From Phytophthora hibernalis (Eukaryota; Oomycota; Peronosporomycetes; Peronosporales; Peronosporaceae): DNA of 64,000 nt. The notes beneath the pieces were generated by a model that saw nothing but the letters and a program-made list of their open reading frames with translations, searched no databases and was not told where the DNA came from. Both the position numbers and the translations under genes were made by a program. Below are positions 54,310-64,000 of the stretch, piece after piece (the first letter of the stretch is position 1; each line of letters begins with the position of its first letter). The stretch covers positions 1 through 64,000 of the forward strand of contig JAAKBF010000337.1 in assembly GCA_012656075.1 (NCBI GenBank). The letters are read 5' to 3'.

Positions 54310-55750
54310 GTCGAGTGTTTTAATTGTGGTGGTGAGGGACACTACAAGCGCAATTCCCGGATCTGGAGGAGAAACCAAGTGGGAAAAGAAGCCCACAAGC
54401 AAAGTATGCACACACAAGCAACAAGACCTCGAAACAAGATGGCCGAACCATGTAGTGGATGCGAAAGACCACGCGGAAAAAATGTGGTGGTCAGTGAGAT
54501 TGTGAAGAGAGTCGCAAAGGAATATGATCCAAGCGGAAGGTATTTCGACACCGGAACCAACGCACATATCGTGACCAGCAAGGAGTATTTCACTGTGTTA
54601 CACAATATGGAGGATAGCGCCTGGAACCCGAGAATTGCGGGATTCGCAGACGGCATCGACGCTCAAGCAGAAGGCTTTGGGACAATATTACTCGCGACCA
54701 TGATTGATGACGAGATAGTGTTTGTCTTTCTTGAAGACATGCTATTTGTACCAAACACTGGGTGCAACCTGTTCTCTCCAGGACTAGCACTGAAGCACGG
54801 TTTCAAGATGTCGTGGGACCAAGAGTCTATGATGTTTGGTATTCAAAGATGGCACGGAAGTACTTCGTACAACACTTCAAAACTGATTGTGGACGTTTGA
54901 TGCGCACAACATTGGCGCCACCAAAACATCCAAGAGGAAGACCGCGGTGTAGAACCAAGTCGTGGCTAACTTTGTTGTTACGGACGGTGTGGGAGACATA
55001 GACGAATGGCACGCAAGACTGCCCGGAGTATATCCATCTGATGGTCGATCGCTGGATGGCGAAGGGCATCATGCTGAAGAAGCGTGATAAAATGAACTGC
55101 GCTGACAGTCATTTTGGAAAGCAGAGGCGCAAAACCTTCCGGAAAAGTCTAGATCGGAACATCAAGAAAGTAAACGACATGGTGTTTGCTGATTTACTTA
55201 TACCTGGACTGCATAATGGCACTCACAACAGCGCCGTATTGGTGAATATGGATGGGTTTTCACGGTCCGTGACCATTTATGTCTTGAAGTCAAAGAATGA
55301 AGGGAAGTGAACGGCCACGTGAATGAGTACATTGCGTGGGCTGAAAGACAGCATGGACGCCGAGTTGATACAATTGTAACTCGTCGCTGGAATGGCGAAC
55401 TCACAGACAGTGACGAGGAGATCGGTCCTGTCAAGGAAGTTCTGACGGAGAAAGGGAAGGAATTCTGCAATGGTTTGATGGAGAGCTGGTACAAGAAGAA
55501 GGGGATCGTTCACAGAAAAGTCGGTCCGCAGTCATCGCTACTCAACCATGTGGGGGGTTAAGACCATGAAGCACGACTCTGGACTACCAAAATCGTTTTA
55601 GGTTCACGCGTTGGAGACAGTGGTGTACATCAAGAACCGGGTATTCTGCAAAGGTACAGGCCGCACCCCATACAAGTTGATGTTCGGCACAAAAACTGAT
55701 CTACACCACATTCGAGCATTTACCGAAGACGGACGGAAAAGGGTCAATGT
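54310..55750 (+). pseudogene. Ty1/copia protease-integrase part of pol, truncated
   Basis: The 54379-54900 frame carries the protease motif GRYFDTGTNAHI and downstream strands (DMLFVPNTGCNLFSPGLALKHGF). The gag-pre-integrase and integrase core continue in 55041-55310 (MVFADLLIPGLHNG with the first Asp, LVNMDGFSRSVTIYVLKSKN). In 55307-55561 the second catalytic site reads LTEKGKEFCNGL, Glu where the family has Asp. After 55620 pieces such as VVYIKNRVFCKGTGRTPYKLMFGTK remain in shifted frames. Reverse transcriptase and RNase H are absent: LINE-type sequence takes over near 56060. Confidence 0.7.
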
Positions 55751-56059
55751 CTGCACGAAGGCATCATGAGCGAGCTGCTCAAAACAGTATGGCTGGAAGA
55801 CTCGCAGGGTACCCAGTCCGCGTGGAAGCACTACAGCAATCTATACCCGGCGACAGCAGGACTTCGCCTTCAAAATGTGATGCAGATCCAATTTACGACA
55901 GTCGGCGAAGTGGTTATGGTATCGAAAACGCACACGGTACCCATGCAAAGTGGAGTAGCACACAGCTTCAGAGAGGTATGTCTCAATGTACTGGCGAACT
56001 ATCCGGAACTCATTTTTCGGAAGGTGGAGGATGAGGTGCTGCACATTACGCATTAACTA

Positions 56060-57574
56060 AAAGATAAACATCACAGTTTCTCACTGAGTGGTGAGGATGG
56101 TACGGAAATTCTACACACGTGGGGCTCCACCACGTAAAACGTGCCGTGGGACTCGGCATCGCAATCTATAGAACTAGCAGTGGCGGCATTCCTGCAGGTC
56201 CCACCTTTGACGATCATCGTCAACCCCATCCATGGCTTACTAAAATGCAACCACGCTGGATAGGCAACAAGAGGTGGAGTCAGGCACGACACAACTACAA
56301 AAAACTCATCAATCACAACCGAAACGGGAAAGCAGCAGCGGCAATTTGCACGATACAAGCCAAACTGGCTGCAGTGCACGAGCCAAAGCTTTGGACGCAC
56401 TGTCGTGGAAACAGATTTACCGGGTGGAAGGGGTGTCAGCATATCCAACGCAAAACATCATGAAGCTTAAACTGAACCGCCTCAGGATATGGAGAAGATG
56501 TAGGATACAAATGTACTGTTGCAGGATGGGCAACGGCAGCTACACTGGGAACATTGCACTTAGTTTGGTTCTGTCCTGAAGCACAGCAATTCTGGGATGT
56601 CCTCCTCGACGGATGGGGTCATCCGGTAATAAGGCGACGAGGGGGCATACAACGAGTGAAGAGGCAATAATGGACATATTCGGATGCAGATTGGAGGTCA
56701 CACCATCATGGCTAACGAAATGGGGCGAGACAATTGACCTCGAACCTTGGGACGACCTTCACAAAGTGGTGACGGAAATGTGGAGAGTAGGGGTGGCAGT
56801 TATACTCACAGCGATATGGCGTCGAAATGTCGATAGCGTACACACTGACGGCAGGCCGGCCTGTTCGATTGCAGAGGCGACGGCGGGGGCTGAGAAAGCG
56901 GTGGGAGAGGCATATACCCGATATCGCATGGGGCTATACCCGTTGACGGAGAACTCGGCCTCCAAAGTACGAGTGGCGGACTTCGTCATACAATGATGGA
57001 GAACCAAAGAGAAGGTCCACGAAGATGCGGGTAAGACGGATGTACGGCGTATCGGCTTCTTCGATGGGGGTTCGCACGGCAATCAGGGCCTGGAGGCAGT
57101 GGTAGCGTTGAAGTGGAACAAAGGAATGACACGGGGATAACCCAAGTCACGTGGGTGGCAGCGACAGCTCTGGGATCTCCAACCATGACCAACAATGTGG
57201 CGGAGTTTATCGGTCTCCATCGATTGCTAGCACATGCAGCCGGACAAGGATGGAAAGGAATACATATAGTTGGAGATAGTGACATGATCCTGAAAATGTG
57301 GAGAGCTCGGAGACAGCCAAAGGTGAAGATGTTGAAGCACTGGTACTTCGCTGCAAGTCGGCTGGTAGACATTTGTGGGGTGGCAAGCTGGAGCCATCAC
57401 TACAGACGATACAATAAAATGGCAGACTGGCTGGCCAATCTAGCCATGTACAAACAAGGGAGTGTAATGGTTACAAGAGGCGTTGGGGTTGATGAGCATT
57501 TCATCTGGAAAGTGCTGGAGGAGCCAATGAGTGGTACCTCAGGATGTGGGAAATGGAGCAGAAGCAGAACATGA
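56060..57574 (+). pseudogene. LINE (non-LTR retrotransposon) 3' end with RNase H domain, broken
   Basis: A zinc-binding-RT-like segment (HLVWFCPEAQQFWDVLLDGWG, near 56570) precedes a C-terminal RNase H. Its residues are FFDGGSHGNQG (first Asp, 57055), TNNVAEFIGLHRLLAHA (Glu), HIVGDSDMILKM (Asp) and HHYRRYNKMADWLANLAM (last acidic site). A frame change near 57105 separates the first motif from the rest. Oomycete LINEs with C-terminal RNase H are known. The 5' part (endonuclease and reverse transcriptase) is missing, as is usual for truncated LINE copies. Confidence 0.7.
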
Positions 57575-58038
57575 CTGGGTAGAGGGGACGGGTGTCAAGA
57601 CGGCAGCCGCAAGACTGGTCAACATGTAAATATTTGATCGGAATGGTTATTCGAGTTCACTTCTAGGTTAGAAACAGAAACACAATATACCTTACAATCT
57701 TAAAAAGATTCAACAAATTCACCGCCTCCGGAAACATCAAAAACACCAGGTCCATCTCCACCTTCCGCCGCCCTCAGTGACGGCAGCAGCTTCACGGATA
57801 GACATGCGTCCTCATCAGTCTCTGCATGCACCACCGGTGGTTGCAGCGACACGTCTTTCATCACTGCCACTAGCAACGGTAGCTGCAACAGCAGGTTATT
57901 GTCCGCAACGGCAGCGACGAGCGCTCGTTCACCGCAGCCTCTTCGGGTGCAAACACCGGTAGTTAATGCGATAGAAATGTGAGCCGCTATAGAAATGACG
58001 TACCAGTTAGATGGTACGTGGGAGAAAAAGAAAGTGCC
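57575..58038. other. No gene recognised
   Basis: LINE tail region and spacer before the MITE. Low-complexity CAGCAG/CAACGG-rich stretch at 57780-57930. Confidence 0.45.
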
Positions 58039-58338
58039 TACCTAGACCAACTATCTCGTTAAAGCCAGGCGAATAATCCTAGTACCTGAAATGCAGCCGA
58101 AGTCGCCGGCTTCAGCCGGCGAGATCAAGCGCAACGCTGCAAGACTAGGGACAAACGAACGGGCTTCGCCAGAGAGGTTTAGTACGTGCGAAGCGAAGCC
58201 TTCGCGCGGTGTGCTAAACGTCGACATTTGCCACGCCACTCCCCGAAGCGGATGTTTAGGGGTCGGGGGTACAGTTGCTGTATGAGATGCTTAAGTTGCA
58301 GGATAGTTGGTTTTATGTCCATATAGTTGGTCTACGTA
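58039..58338. mobile_element. 300-bp MITE, copy 2
   Basis: Ends TACCTAGACCAACTA and the complement of TACGTAGACCAACTA; the core is shared with 35724-36020. It lies 283 bp upstream of the NLP copy 3 start. Internal GCCGGCTTCAGCCGGC forms an extra hairpin absent from copy 1. Confidence 0.75.
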
Positions 58339-58620
58339 ACGAGTGCCTAAGAAAAATGGGTATGGGATTAACGGTTGACAGAATATGTCGGTTAAGCTCG
58401 ACAACCAGTTAGGATTAGGATATGCAGCAATGATGCATGAGTAATTATTACAAGTACCGACAGACATTCAGTTCCTGTGCATCCGACCGGCAACCCTGTA
58501 GATTCCTGGATTACGAGTCCACCTTGCAGCACAAGCCAGTGCCTGCCTACCAGGCACACCGATGGTGAATGTTCTGCTGTCAGTTCCGAATCATCTGCAT
58601 CCGGAACACCCCTGAAAGCA

Positions 58621-59358
58621 ATGAACTGGCAAGTCTTCCTCATTGCTGCGGTCTTGACGATCGCGTCAATCCGAGCCGAGGTCACTTACATCGACCACGA
58701 CCAAGTCCAACCATTTGCTGAGCCAGAGCCGACGACCGACTCCGAGAGGGCCGCCATGAAGTTCAAGCCTCAACTCTTGGTCTCTTACGGATGCTACCCA
58801 TATCCTGCGGTCCAAGCTGATGGATCTGTCAGCGCCGGTCTGAGGGGAACTGGACCAGCAGATGGAGAGTGCACGGGCTCGAGTCTCGGCTCGCAAGTGT
58901 ATTCTCGTTCGGATTGGTACGAGGACACGTGGGCCATCATGTACACTTGGTACCTTCCTAAAGCACGAAACACCAGATACCAGCGTCGTCATTCCTGGGA
59001 GACTGCGGTTGTCTGGATCGACGACCCTGCTCTCACCAACTCGACAATTCTTGGCGTGTCATTGAACTTTGGCGTCAGGTTGGACGCACAAGCTCCCGTT
59101 GATGCAACATTCCTAGACGGTTCAAGTGTGAAGTTGGATTCATACCGCTCGTTTGGATTTCCCAGGCCGAGGTTGCAATTTACAGAGGAAGAGGGCGAGT
59201 TCCAAGACCTCATCACGTGGGAGCAGCTTACCGAGGAGGCACGTAATGCCTTGAGCACGGCGGATTTCGACGGGGAACTCATCGAAAGTAGGAGGAGAGC
59301 GATGCCTTTAAAGGACGGAATCTTCGAGTACAGACTCGAGGACGCTTGGCCATTTTAA
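58621..59358 (+). CDS. NLP (NPP1-type necrosis-inducing protein family), copy 3, intact frame
   Basis: 245 residues from 58621, chosen over the in-frame ATG at 58477 because it opens a typical signal peptide (MNWQVFLIAAVLTIASIRA). Cysteines at 58 and 84 mark type 1. YSRSDWYEDTWAIMYTWY matches copies 1 and 2. The heptapeptide position (121-127) reads QRRHSWE, so the leading Gly-His and the metal-binding Asp are lost. This is the most diverged copy. The gene is complete and probably secreted; cytolytic activity is unlikely. It is on the opposite strand to the other two copies. Confidence 0.9.
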   Translation: MNWQVFLIAAVLTIASIRAEVTYIDHDQVQPFAEPEPTTDSERAAMKFKPQLLVSYGCYPYPAVQADGSVSAGLRGTGPADGECTGSSLGSQVYSRSDWYEDTWAIMYTWYLPKARNTRYQRRHSWETAVVWIDDPALTNSTILGVSLNFGVRLDAQAPVDATFLDGSSVKLDSYRSFGFPRPRLQFTEEEGEFQDLITWEQLTEEARNALSTADFDGELIESRRRAMPLKDGIFEYRLEDAWPF

Positions 59359-60055
59359 AATGGTTTGCATCACCATACTGCCGCAGTGTGCGTAAGCTTG
59401 GAGGCTCAAAACAGCATTAATTTGATGCGTGTTTTGATCACGTTTTTCGTTATGGTTTTTCTGTAACCTAATTTTACACGCCCGCGCTGTCTGTCCGCTC
59501 TGGCTGGTCCATTTTTCGATTGGAGCTGCTGGGTCTTCCAGTGGAAGTTCCGCGAGTACACTCCAAGGGCAGCCAGATTGCAAGTCAGCGAAGTTTTCCA
59601 TTCTGGCCGACGGGCCAAGTCACTTAGGCAGACGACTGGCTGCAGCTTCACTTCCAAGCATACCAGTGATTGATGTTCAGAGGCGTCGGGTCCTGGTTGT
59701 AAGTTACTAGTTCGAAGTAATATTTGCGGGGATCGGTCCACTCGAGCCAGACAAATTGCTTGGATATACGTTGTAGCTGCTTCCCAACTGGGCACAGTAG
59801 TTTTCAGAGTACGTTTTGCTCGGATAATGCTAATTTCTAACAGGTCCGAAGAACATGGCTGACTCGAATGGGACGTTGAAAAGCCAGTCAACCACGTTCA
59901 TTGAAGCCGTTAGAAATTGCCAGTAGCTCGCTGCGACACCAGCACAAGCGCTTTCGATATGTGGCAGGATCGTCAAGGCGTTTCAAAGAGTCCGTTTGCT
60001 AGATGACGACTAGAAGCTCTTCTGACCACACCCGAGTTTTCAGTGCTAGTAGCCA
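59359..60055. other. Intergenic, no gene recognised
   Basis: Spacer between NLP copy 3 and the ferric reductase gene. A 161-codon minus-strand frame (59891-59406) has no domain and lies over presumed promoter sequence, so it is not called. Confidence 0.5.
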
Positions 60056-61945
60056 TTGGTGGAGAAGGTTCCTGTCCAGCGTGGCACATGGAGAGCATTC
60101 TGCAAACTCGTTAACAGCATGCGGAACGACCCCAAGAGGAAAAGTCGCGCTGTTTTCGAGGCTCTGATCACCCCCAAGGCGAACTTTGAATATGTGCCCG
60201 TTCTCGAAGGTATCGACGGGAGTACATTATCCTGGTCCTCGCAAGTGCAGAATCCGCATGGAGTTCCTATCTTGGATGTCGAAGGTCGAGGGTCGATCAC
60301 GTATAATTTGGATGGGGGCAGTGTGAATACCATGGCCGCCACATTAGAACTTGAGCCCCAAGGACATCGGCCTCGTCCTCCTGGCCCGTTCCAGCGAGTG
60401 TTACGTTCTTGGATGGTACTGCGGTGGAAGTTGTCTCGAAATGTCTTCTCGGTGCCATTGCCCCTGCTCACGTCCCTTAAATTGGGCGACTTGTTGGTCA
60501 CTTTGCCAGTTGTTGCAGCTGGCATCGCGTACACGGCAATTCAGGCAACAGATCGAGATGTGGCTGGTACTGGGACTTCACCGTCAGTTGCATTAGCGAT
60601 TGTATTCGGCTCTGCTGTTCGGAACAACTCCGTCTTGCTCATGTTGACAGGGATCTCCTTCGAGAGGGCGCTCTTTTACCACAAACTCGCTGCTTTCGTC
60701 ACAATTATATTGGCTGCACTGCATGCGGTTGCGTTTGTACAGGGTCTACGCAGAAAAGAACAGAGTCTTGACGATCCCAAGGTTGTTTCTGGATTAGGAG
60801 CCTTCTTCGGCTTGGTGCTCATGTATTTACTGTCGCTGAGCTGCATTCGCCGGAAGTTCTTCGAGTTCTTCATTCGAGTTCATTGGATCCTCTTTTTGGC
60901 TGTAGTAGTGTGTGCGATTCTCCATGGTGCCGGAATTGTGGTGGTTGGTGTCGCTCCCTGGGCCATCGACATGCTGTATCGATTGGTATATCGCTCTCGA
61001 GTGTATGCTCACGGCTCAATTGGCAAGTCTAATAGAGGGGTCATAGCACGGGATCAGCTCTCCATTTGTGCTTTGCCAGGAAACATTACGCGGATTCAAT
61101 TTCCACGAGTTCACCAGGATACAGGCGAGACGTTTGAGTATGAAGCTGGGCAGTACGCTTTCCTGTGTATTCCATCGATCTCTCATTTCCAGTGGCATCC
61201 ATTCACGATTGCATCTTCTCCACACGAGGCCATGGTCACATTTTACGTCAAAGCACTGGGAGATTGGACGACTAAGTTATTAACGGCAGCACTCAAGCGC
61301 GAAGCTAGCGCTATGAGGATTACGGGTCCTTCAACGTTCGATGTACTAGTTGACGGTCCCTATGGGCGAATCTCCCTTGATATGGCGAGCCCGACAGTTT
61401 ATTCGCACTTTGTGTTGTTCTCTGGAGGGATCGGTATGACCCCAATGCGCTCCATCGTCAACTGGCTGCATTATGAGAGCTACTACAGGAACCGCGGGGT
61501 TATACCTCACGTGAGGTTTGTGTGGTCGGTGAAGGATATGGAGACGATTGCCAGCTTACTTGCGCGGGAGGAGCCACGACGCGATAGTTGCTTAGAAGTA
61601 GACGAAGTGGCTTCGTATTTGCCTCACATACTGCTGCATCCGAGAAACACCAACTATCCGACAGATGCGTTCGTGACAGAGGTCTATCTGACCCGGGACA
61701 TCCTGGACGAAGAAGCCCAGGATCTACCAGAGCTTGCAAACTGTCTGCACAGTGAAGCACGACCAGATACAATTGCAATTCTTCGTGAAATGGGCGAAGA
61801 AGCCAAAAACAGTGGCAAGGAGCGAATTGCCGTTCTCGTTTGCGGCCCTGCAGTCTTGATAGATGATGTGAAGTACGCCAGCTCGAGGCTTTCCCGGGAA
61901 ATGAAAGTACACTTTGATGTACACAGCGAAACATTCGAACTGTAG
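60056..61945 (+). CDS. Ferric reductase / NADPH oxidase-like flavocytochrome
   Basis: 629 residues, uninterrupted. A cytosolic N-terminal region of about 135 residues precedes about six membrane helices (140-310). Two His pairs with 13 residues between members, H209/H223 and H276/H290, are placed to hold two haems, as in the FRE/NOX superfamily. The FAD-binding motif is HPFTIASSP (381-389). The NADPH-binding motifs are FSGGIGMTPM (455-464) and VCGPAVLI near 600. The C-terminus ends HSETFEL, like other family members. It would move electrons from NADPH across a membrane to ferric iron or oxygen; the sequence does not settle which. No EF-hands were seen. A decaying paralogue lies 0.7 kb downstream, so this was a tandem pair. 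Confidence 0.88.
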   Translation: MVEKVPVQRGTWRAFCKLVNSMRNDPKRKSRAVFEALITPKANFEYVPVLEGIDGSTLSWSSQVQNPHGVPILDVEGRGSITYNLDGGSVNTMAATLELEPQGHRPRPPGPFQRVLRSWMVLRWKLSRNVFSVPLPLLTSLKLGDLLVTLPVVAAGIAYTAIQATDRDVAGTGTSPSVALAIVFGSAVRNNSVLLMLTGISFERALFYHKLAAFVTIILAALHAVAFVQGLRRKEQSLDDPKVVSGLGAFFGLVLMYLLSLSCIRRKFFEFFIRVHWILFLAVVVCAILHGAGIVVVGVAPWAIDMLYRLVYRSRVYAHGSIGKSNRGVIARDQLSICALPGNITRIQFPRVHQDTGETFEYEAGQYAFLCIPSISHFQWHPFTIASSPHEAMVTFYVKALGDWTTKLLTAALKREASAMRITGPSTFDVLVDGPYGRISLDMASPTVYSHFVLFSGGIGMTPMRSIVNWLHYESYYRNRGVIPHVRFVWSVKDMETIASLLAREEPRRDSCLEVDEVASYLPHILLHPRNTNYPTDAFVTEVYLTRDILDEEAQDLPELANCLHSEARPDTIAILREMGEEAKNSGKERIAVLVCGPAVLIDDVKYASSRLSREMKVHFDVHSETFEL

Positions 61946-62599
61946 TTGTGTAAATAATACCGTCGACTAAGGTGAACGTTCGCACACACCAGCGTGCATA
62001 CCACGAATGAGATGGCTGTCAGTGACAGTGTCACTGGCGAGCCTGTCATAAGTGTTGGCGGCTCCACCCAATTGAATCATTTTTGCGGGAAATGAGCGAT
62101 TGAATGCCAGTGCAAGTTCAGCATTTTGGTGTGGTTCGTAAGCAACGTGAGGTCAAGTTCAACGCGCATCGATTATATATCACAATAAACCTCCGCTGCG
62201 TAATGCGAACTCGCGTAGACACCACACACCACACACCCATTATGAAATGTCACGATAGGGAGCGAGCACCATTCCAAAGAAGTTTCCTCAATTGGTTTAT
62301 TGAAATACTACATGTACCGGTAGTACGAAACTGAGTCACATGATGTGTACATTTACCAAGAAGGCCATCTCTGCGTGTCTTATCCAACTATTAGGGAATA
62401 GCGCTGCTTGTCACGAGTAACTACGCGAATTACTGAGCAGATCGACAGTCTCACACTATCCCTTTATGTCCGACAGGCTCTACTCCGACAATGCTTTTGC
62501 CACGACGAAACCAGCTTTCTTTCGGGGAGATTGCATGAGATGGTAAAGAAGTGGGCTCATTGCTCTATTAGCCGACCTGAGGGCAATTGTTGACGACAA
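61946..62599. other. Spacer between the two reductase paralogues
   Basis: No coding signal apart from short frames. A 61-codon frame at 62408-62593 might hold the paralogue's N-terminus but shows no clear similarity to it. Confidence 0.4.
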
Positions 62600-64000
62600 C
62601 ATTCGGCCCACATTTCCCCGGCGTTCCAATTCTTGGGGATAGTGTGTGGTCCGACCCAGGCTACGCTTGGGGTGATTTATCCGCCATGTATTGATCGGGT
62701 GAAGATACAGAAGATGTGGATGCCTTCATGTCGCTACATCCAAGCTGAGGATTGTGTTCGTCGCGTATATTGCAGTCCTGGTTCCGGTTGAGATGGCGAC
62801 TATCGCGAGCACTCTTTCTGTGCCAATAGCGTTCTCTGACAAAACCTCAAACTCGGTGACTTCATCGTCACCTTTCCTGTCGTTCTTGCGCTGATTGTAA
62901 TTTCTGCTTCACAAGTGAAGAACCACGATGTGAAGGGATTCCTGATCCCTGCAAGTTGCAGCCGTGTCACTTCTTGTGATTACTTCAACTGCGACTGCAA
63001 CTTTGTAGTGATCAGGACTGCAACCACAGTCACTGACCAAAGAGCAATAACGGTAAGGCTTTCAACTTGAGCCCCATGCTACAGTTTGTCTTTACTGTAA
63101 AAAATTATTCGTTGCTAGCAAGTGAGATCAAATACAACGCAGTCATTGCAATGAATGAGATCGTTCCAGAGACGATTTTACGGTTTCGTTCAGCTTTCCA
63201 CTCTGGGATAAAAGTAGGCTAGCCAGTCAATAATTTCAGCTACAAGTTTTGTGATAGAACATTGCACGCCCCAACGAAATCCCTGTGAAGGCAAGATCCA
63301 TTCGTCAACGTTATCCCGAATTGTTTCTGAGGACACACTGGGTTATGTTTACCGTGATTCTGGTTGCTGCAGTACTTCCTGGGGGATTATTGCGCTGGCT
63401 GGAGTTCTTCGGTGGGTCTTTCGACTCGCATACGGTACCGTTCGCGAATCCATTACAATGTTACTTTATGTGGTACAAAAACTCGGTCTTCAATTAATGA
63501 CATCTACGCTGGTGACTCAGTAAGAAACGCGCAGAAGCGAAGCAAACAGCGACTGGGAGTTGCTGCTCATGATCAACTTCAGGTTTTCCAGCTCCCCGAC
63601 GTCAGCACCTGTATCCAGTTTCCACGTGTACGACACGATACGGGTGAAGAATTCAGATATAGGGTTTTTCCAACGCTTTCGACACTGGAGTGGCACGCAT
63701 TTAGCATCTCGTCGTATCCACATGAGGATTTTGTCACCTTTCGCATCAAATCAGTCGGCGACTGGACTATGAAGCTCTTGCAAGCTGCACCAGAAGATAG
63801 AACGGAGGACGGGGCTCCTTTCGACGTCCTGATTGATGGTCCATATGGAAGCTTATCCATCGATATCGAGGATACCACAACGTATTCCCACTTTGTCATT
63901 TTTGCTGGCGACATGGGGGTTACTATCAGAAAGCTCGCGTGTTTACTCTATCAGCGACCGTGAAAGTCTTTGCGCATTTATGAATCTGGAAGGAGAACGA
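62600..64000 (+). pseudogene. Ferric reductase / NADPH oxidase-like paralogue, degraded, runs off the window
   Basis: Pieces matching the intact gene occur in order: HFPGVPILGDS (near 62610), RSWFRLRWRLSRA (near 62780), LKLGDFIVTFPVVLALIVIS (62850-62920), LFLRTHWVMFTVILVAAVLPGG (63310-63390), and then a longer frame (63364-63963) with the FAD/NADPH half. There HPFTIASSP has become HAFSISSYP, FSGGIGMTP has become FAGDMGVTI, and a stop follows at 63961. The membrane region is full of stops. Sequence beyond 64000 is not visible. A duplicated gene in decay. Confidence 0.75.

Noticed and set aside
59406..59891. 161-codon minus-strand frame
   Set aside because: No domain, no signal peptide, and it covers the presumed promoter region of the ferric reductase gene.
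1..64000. RXLR or Crinkler effectors
   Set aside because: Looked for a signal peptide followed by RXLR-EER or LFLAK motifs; none was convincing in any frame.

Overview
The window reads as a gene-poor, repeat-dense block of an oomycete genome, most likely Phytophthora or a close relative. The evidence is three necrosis-inducing (NLP/NPP1-type) protein genes, secreted GH10 and GH30 glycosidases with eukaryotic signal peptides, matches to the oomycete initiator-type core promoter 20-60 bp before start codons, few introns, and a transposon mix (Crypton, piggyBac, pogo, hAT, Tc1/IS630, Ty3/gypsy, Ty1/copia, LINE) typical of stramenopile plant pathogens. No RXLR or Crinkler effector was recognised.

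Layout. 1-3.4 kb: a zinc-finger protein, a minisatellite and a broken Crypton tyrosine recombinase. 3.9-6.8 kb: a pogo-type element and two MITEs. 7.8-9.4 kb: GH10 xylanase. 10.6-15.5 kb: a rearranged pogo-related repeat invaded by a piggyBac element, itself invaded by a hAT-type MITE. 15.8-17.5 kb: GH30 glucosylceramidase-type enzyme. 18-18.7 kb: NLP copy 1. 19-21.5 kb: a hAT-type MITE and a two-gene IS630/Tc1-like relic. 22.2-35.0 kb: a Ty3/gypsy element on the minus strand with nearly identical LTRs, an extra archaeal-type RNase H, a chromodomain and a spliced-looking antisense gene. 35.7-37.1 kb: MITE and NLP copy 2. 37.9-43.4 kb: remnants of a SWEET transporter and a KRE6/SKN1-type GH16 protein around a decayed hAT transposase. 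43.7-50.6 kb: Tc1-like, piggyBac and pogo relics. 52.6-57.6 kb: a copia 5' half followed by a LINE 3' end. 58-59.4 kb: MITE and NLP copy 3. 60-64 kb: an intact ferric reductase/NADPH-oxidase-like gene followed by a decaying paralogue that runs off the window.

How it fits together. The host genes that can be named encode mostly secreted or surface functions of a plant pathogen: xylan attack, glucosylceramide-type hydrolysis, NLPs, sugar transport, beta-glucan biosynthesis and transmembrane electron transfer. They sit as islands among nested transposons. Only NLP2, NLP3 and the ferric reductase have uninterrupted reading frames. GH10, GH30 and NLP1 each carry one or two small lesions, so either gene decay is widespread here or the assembly has single-base errors. 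All three NLPs depart from the family heptapeptide at the metal-binding acidic position, which suggests non-cytolytic members.
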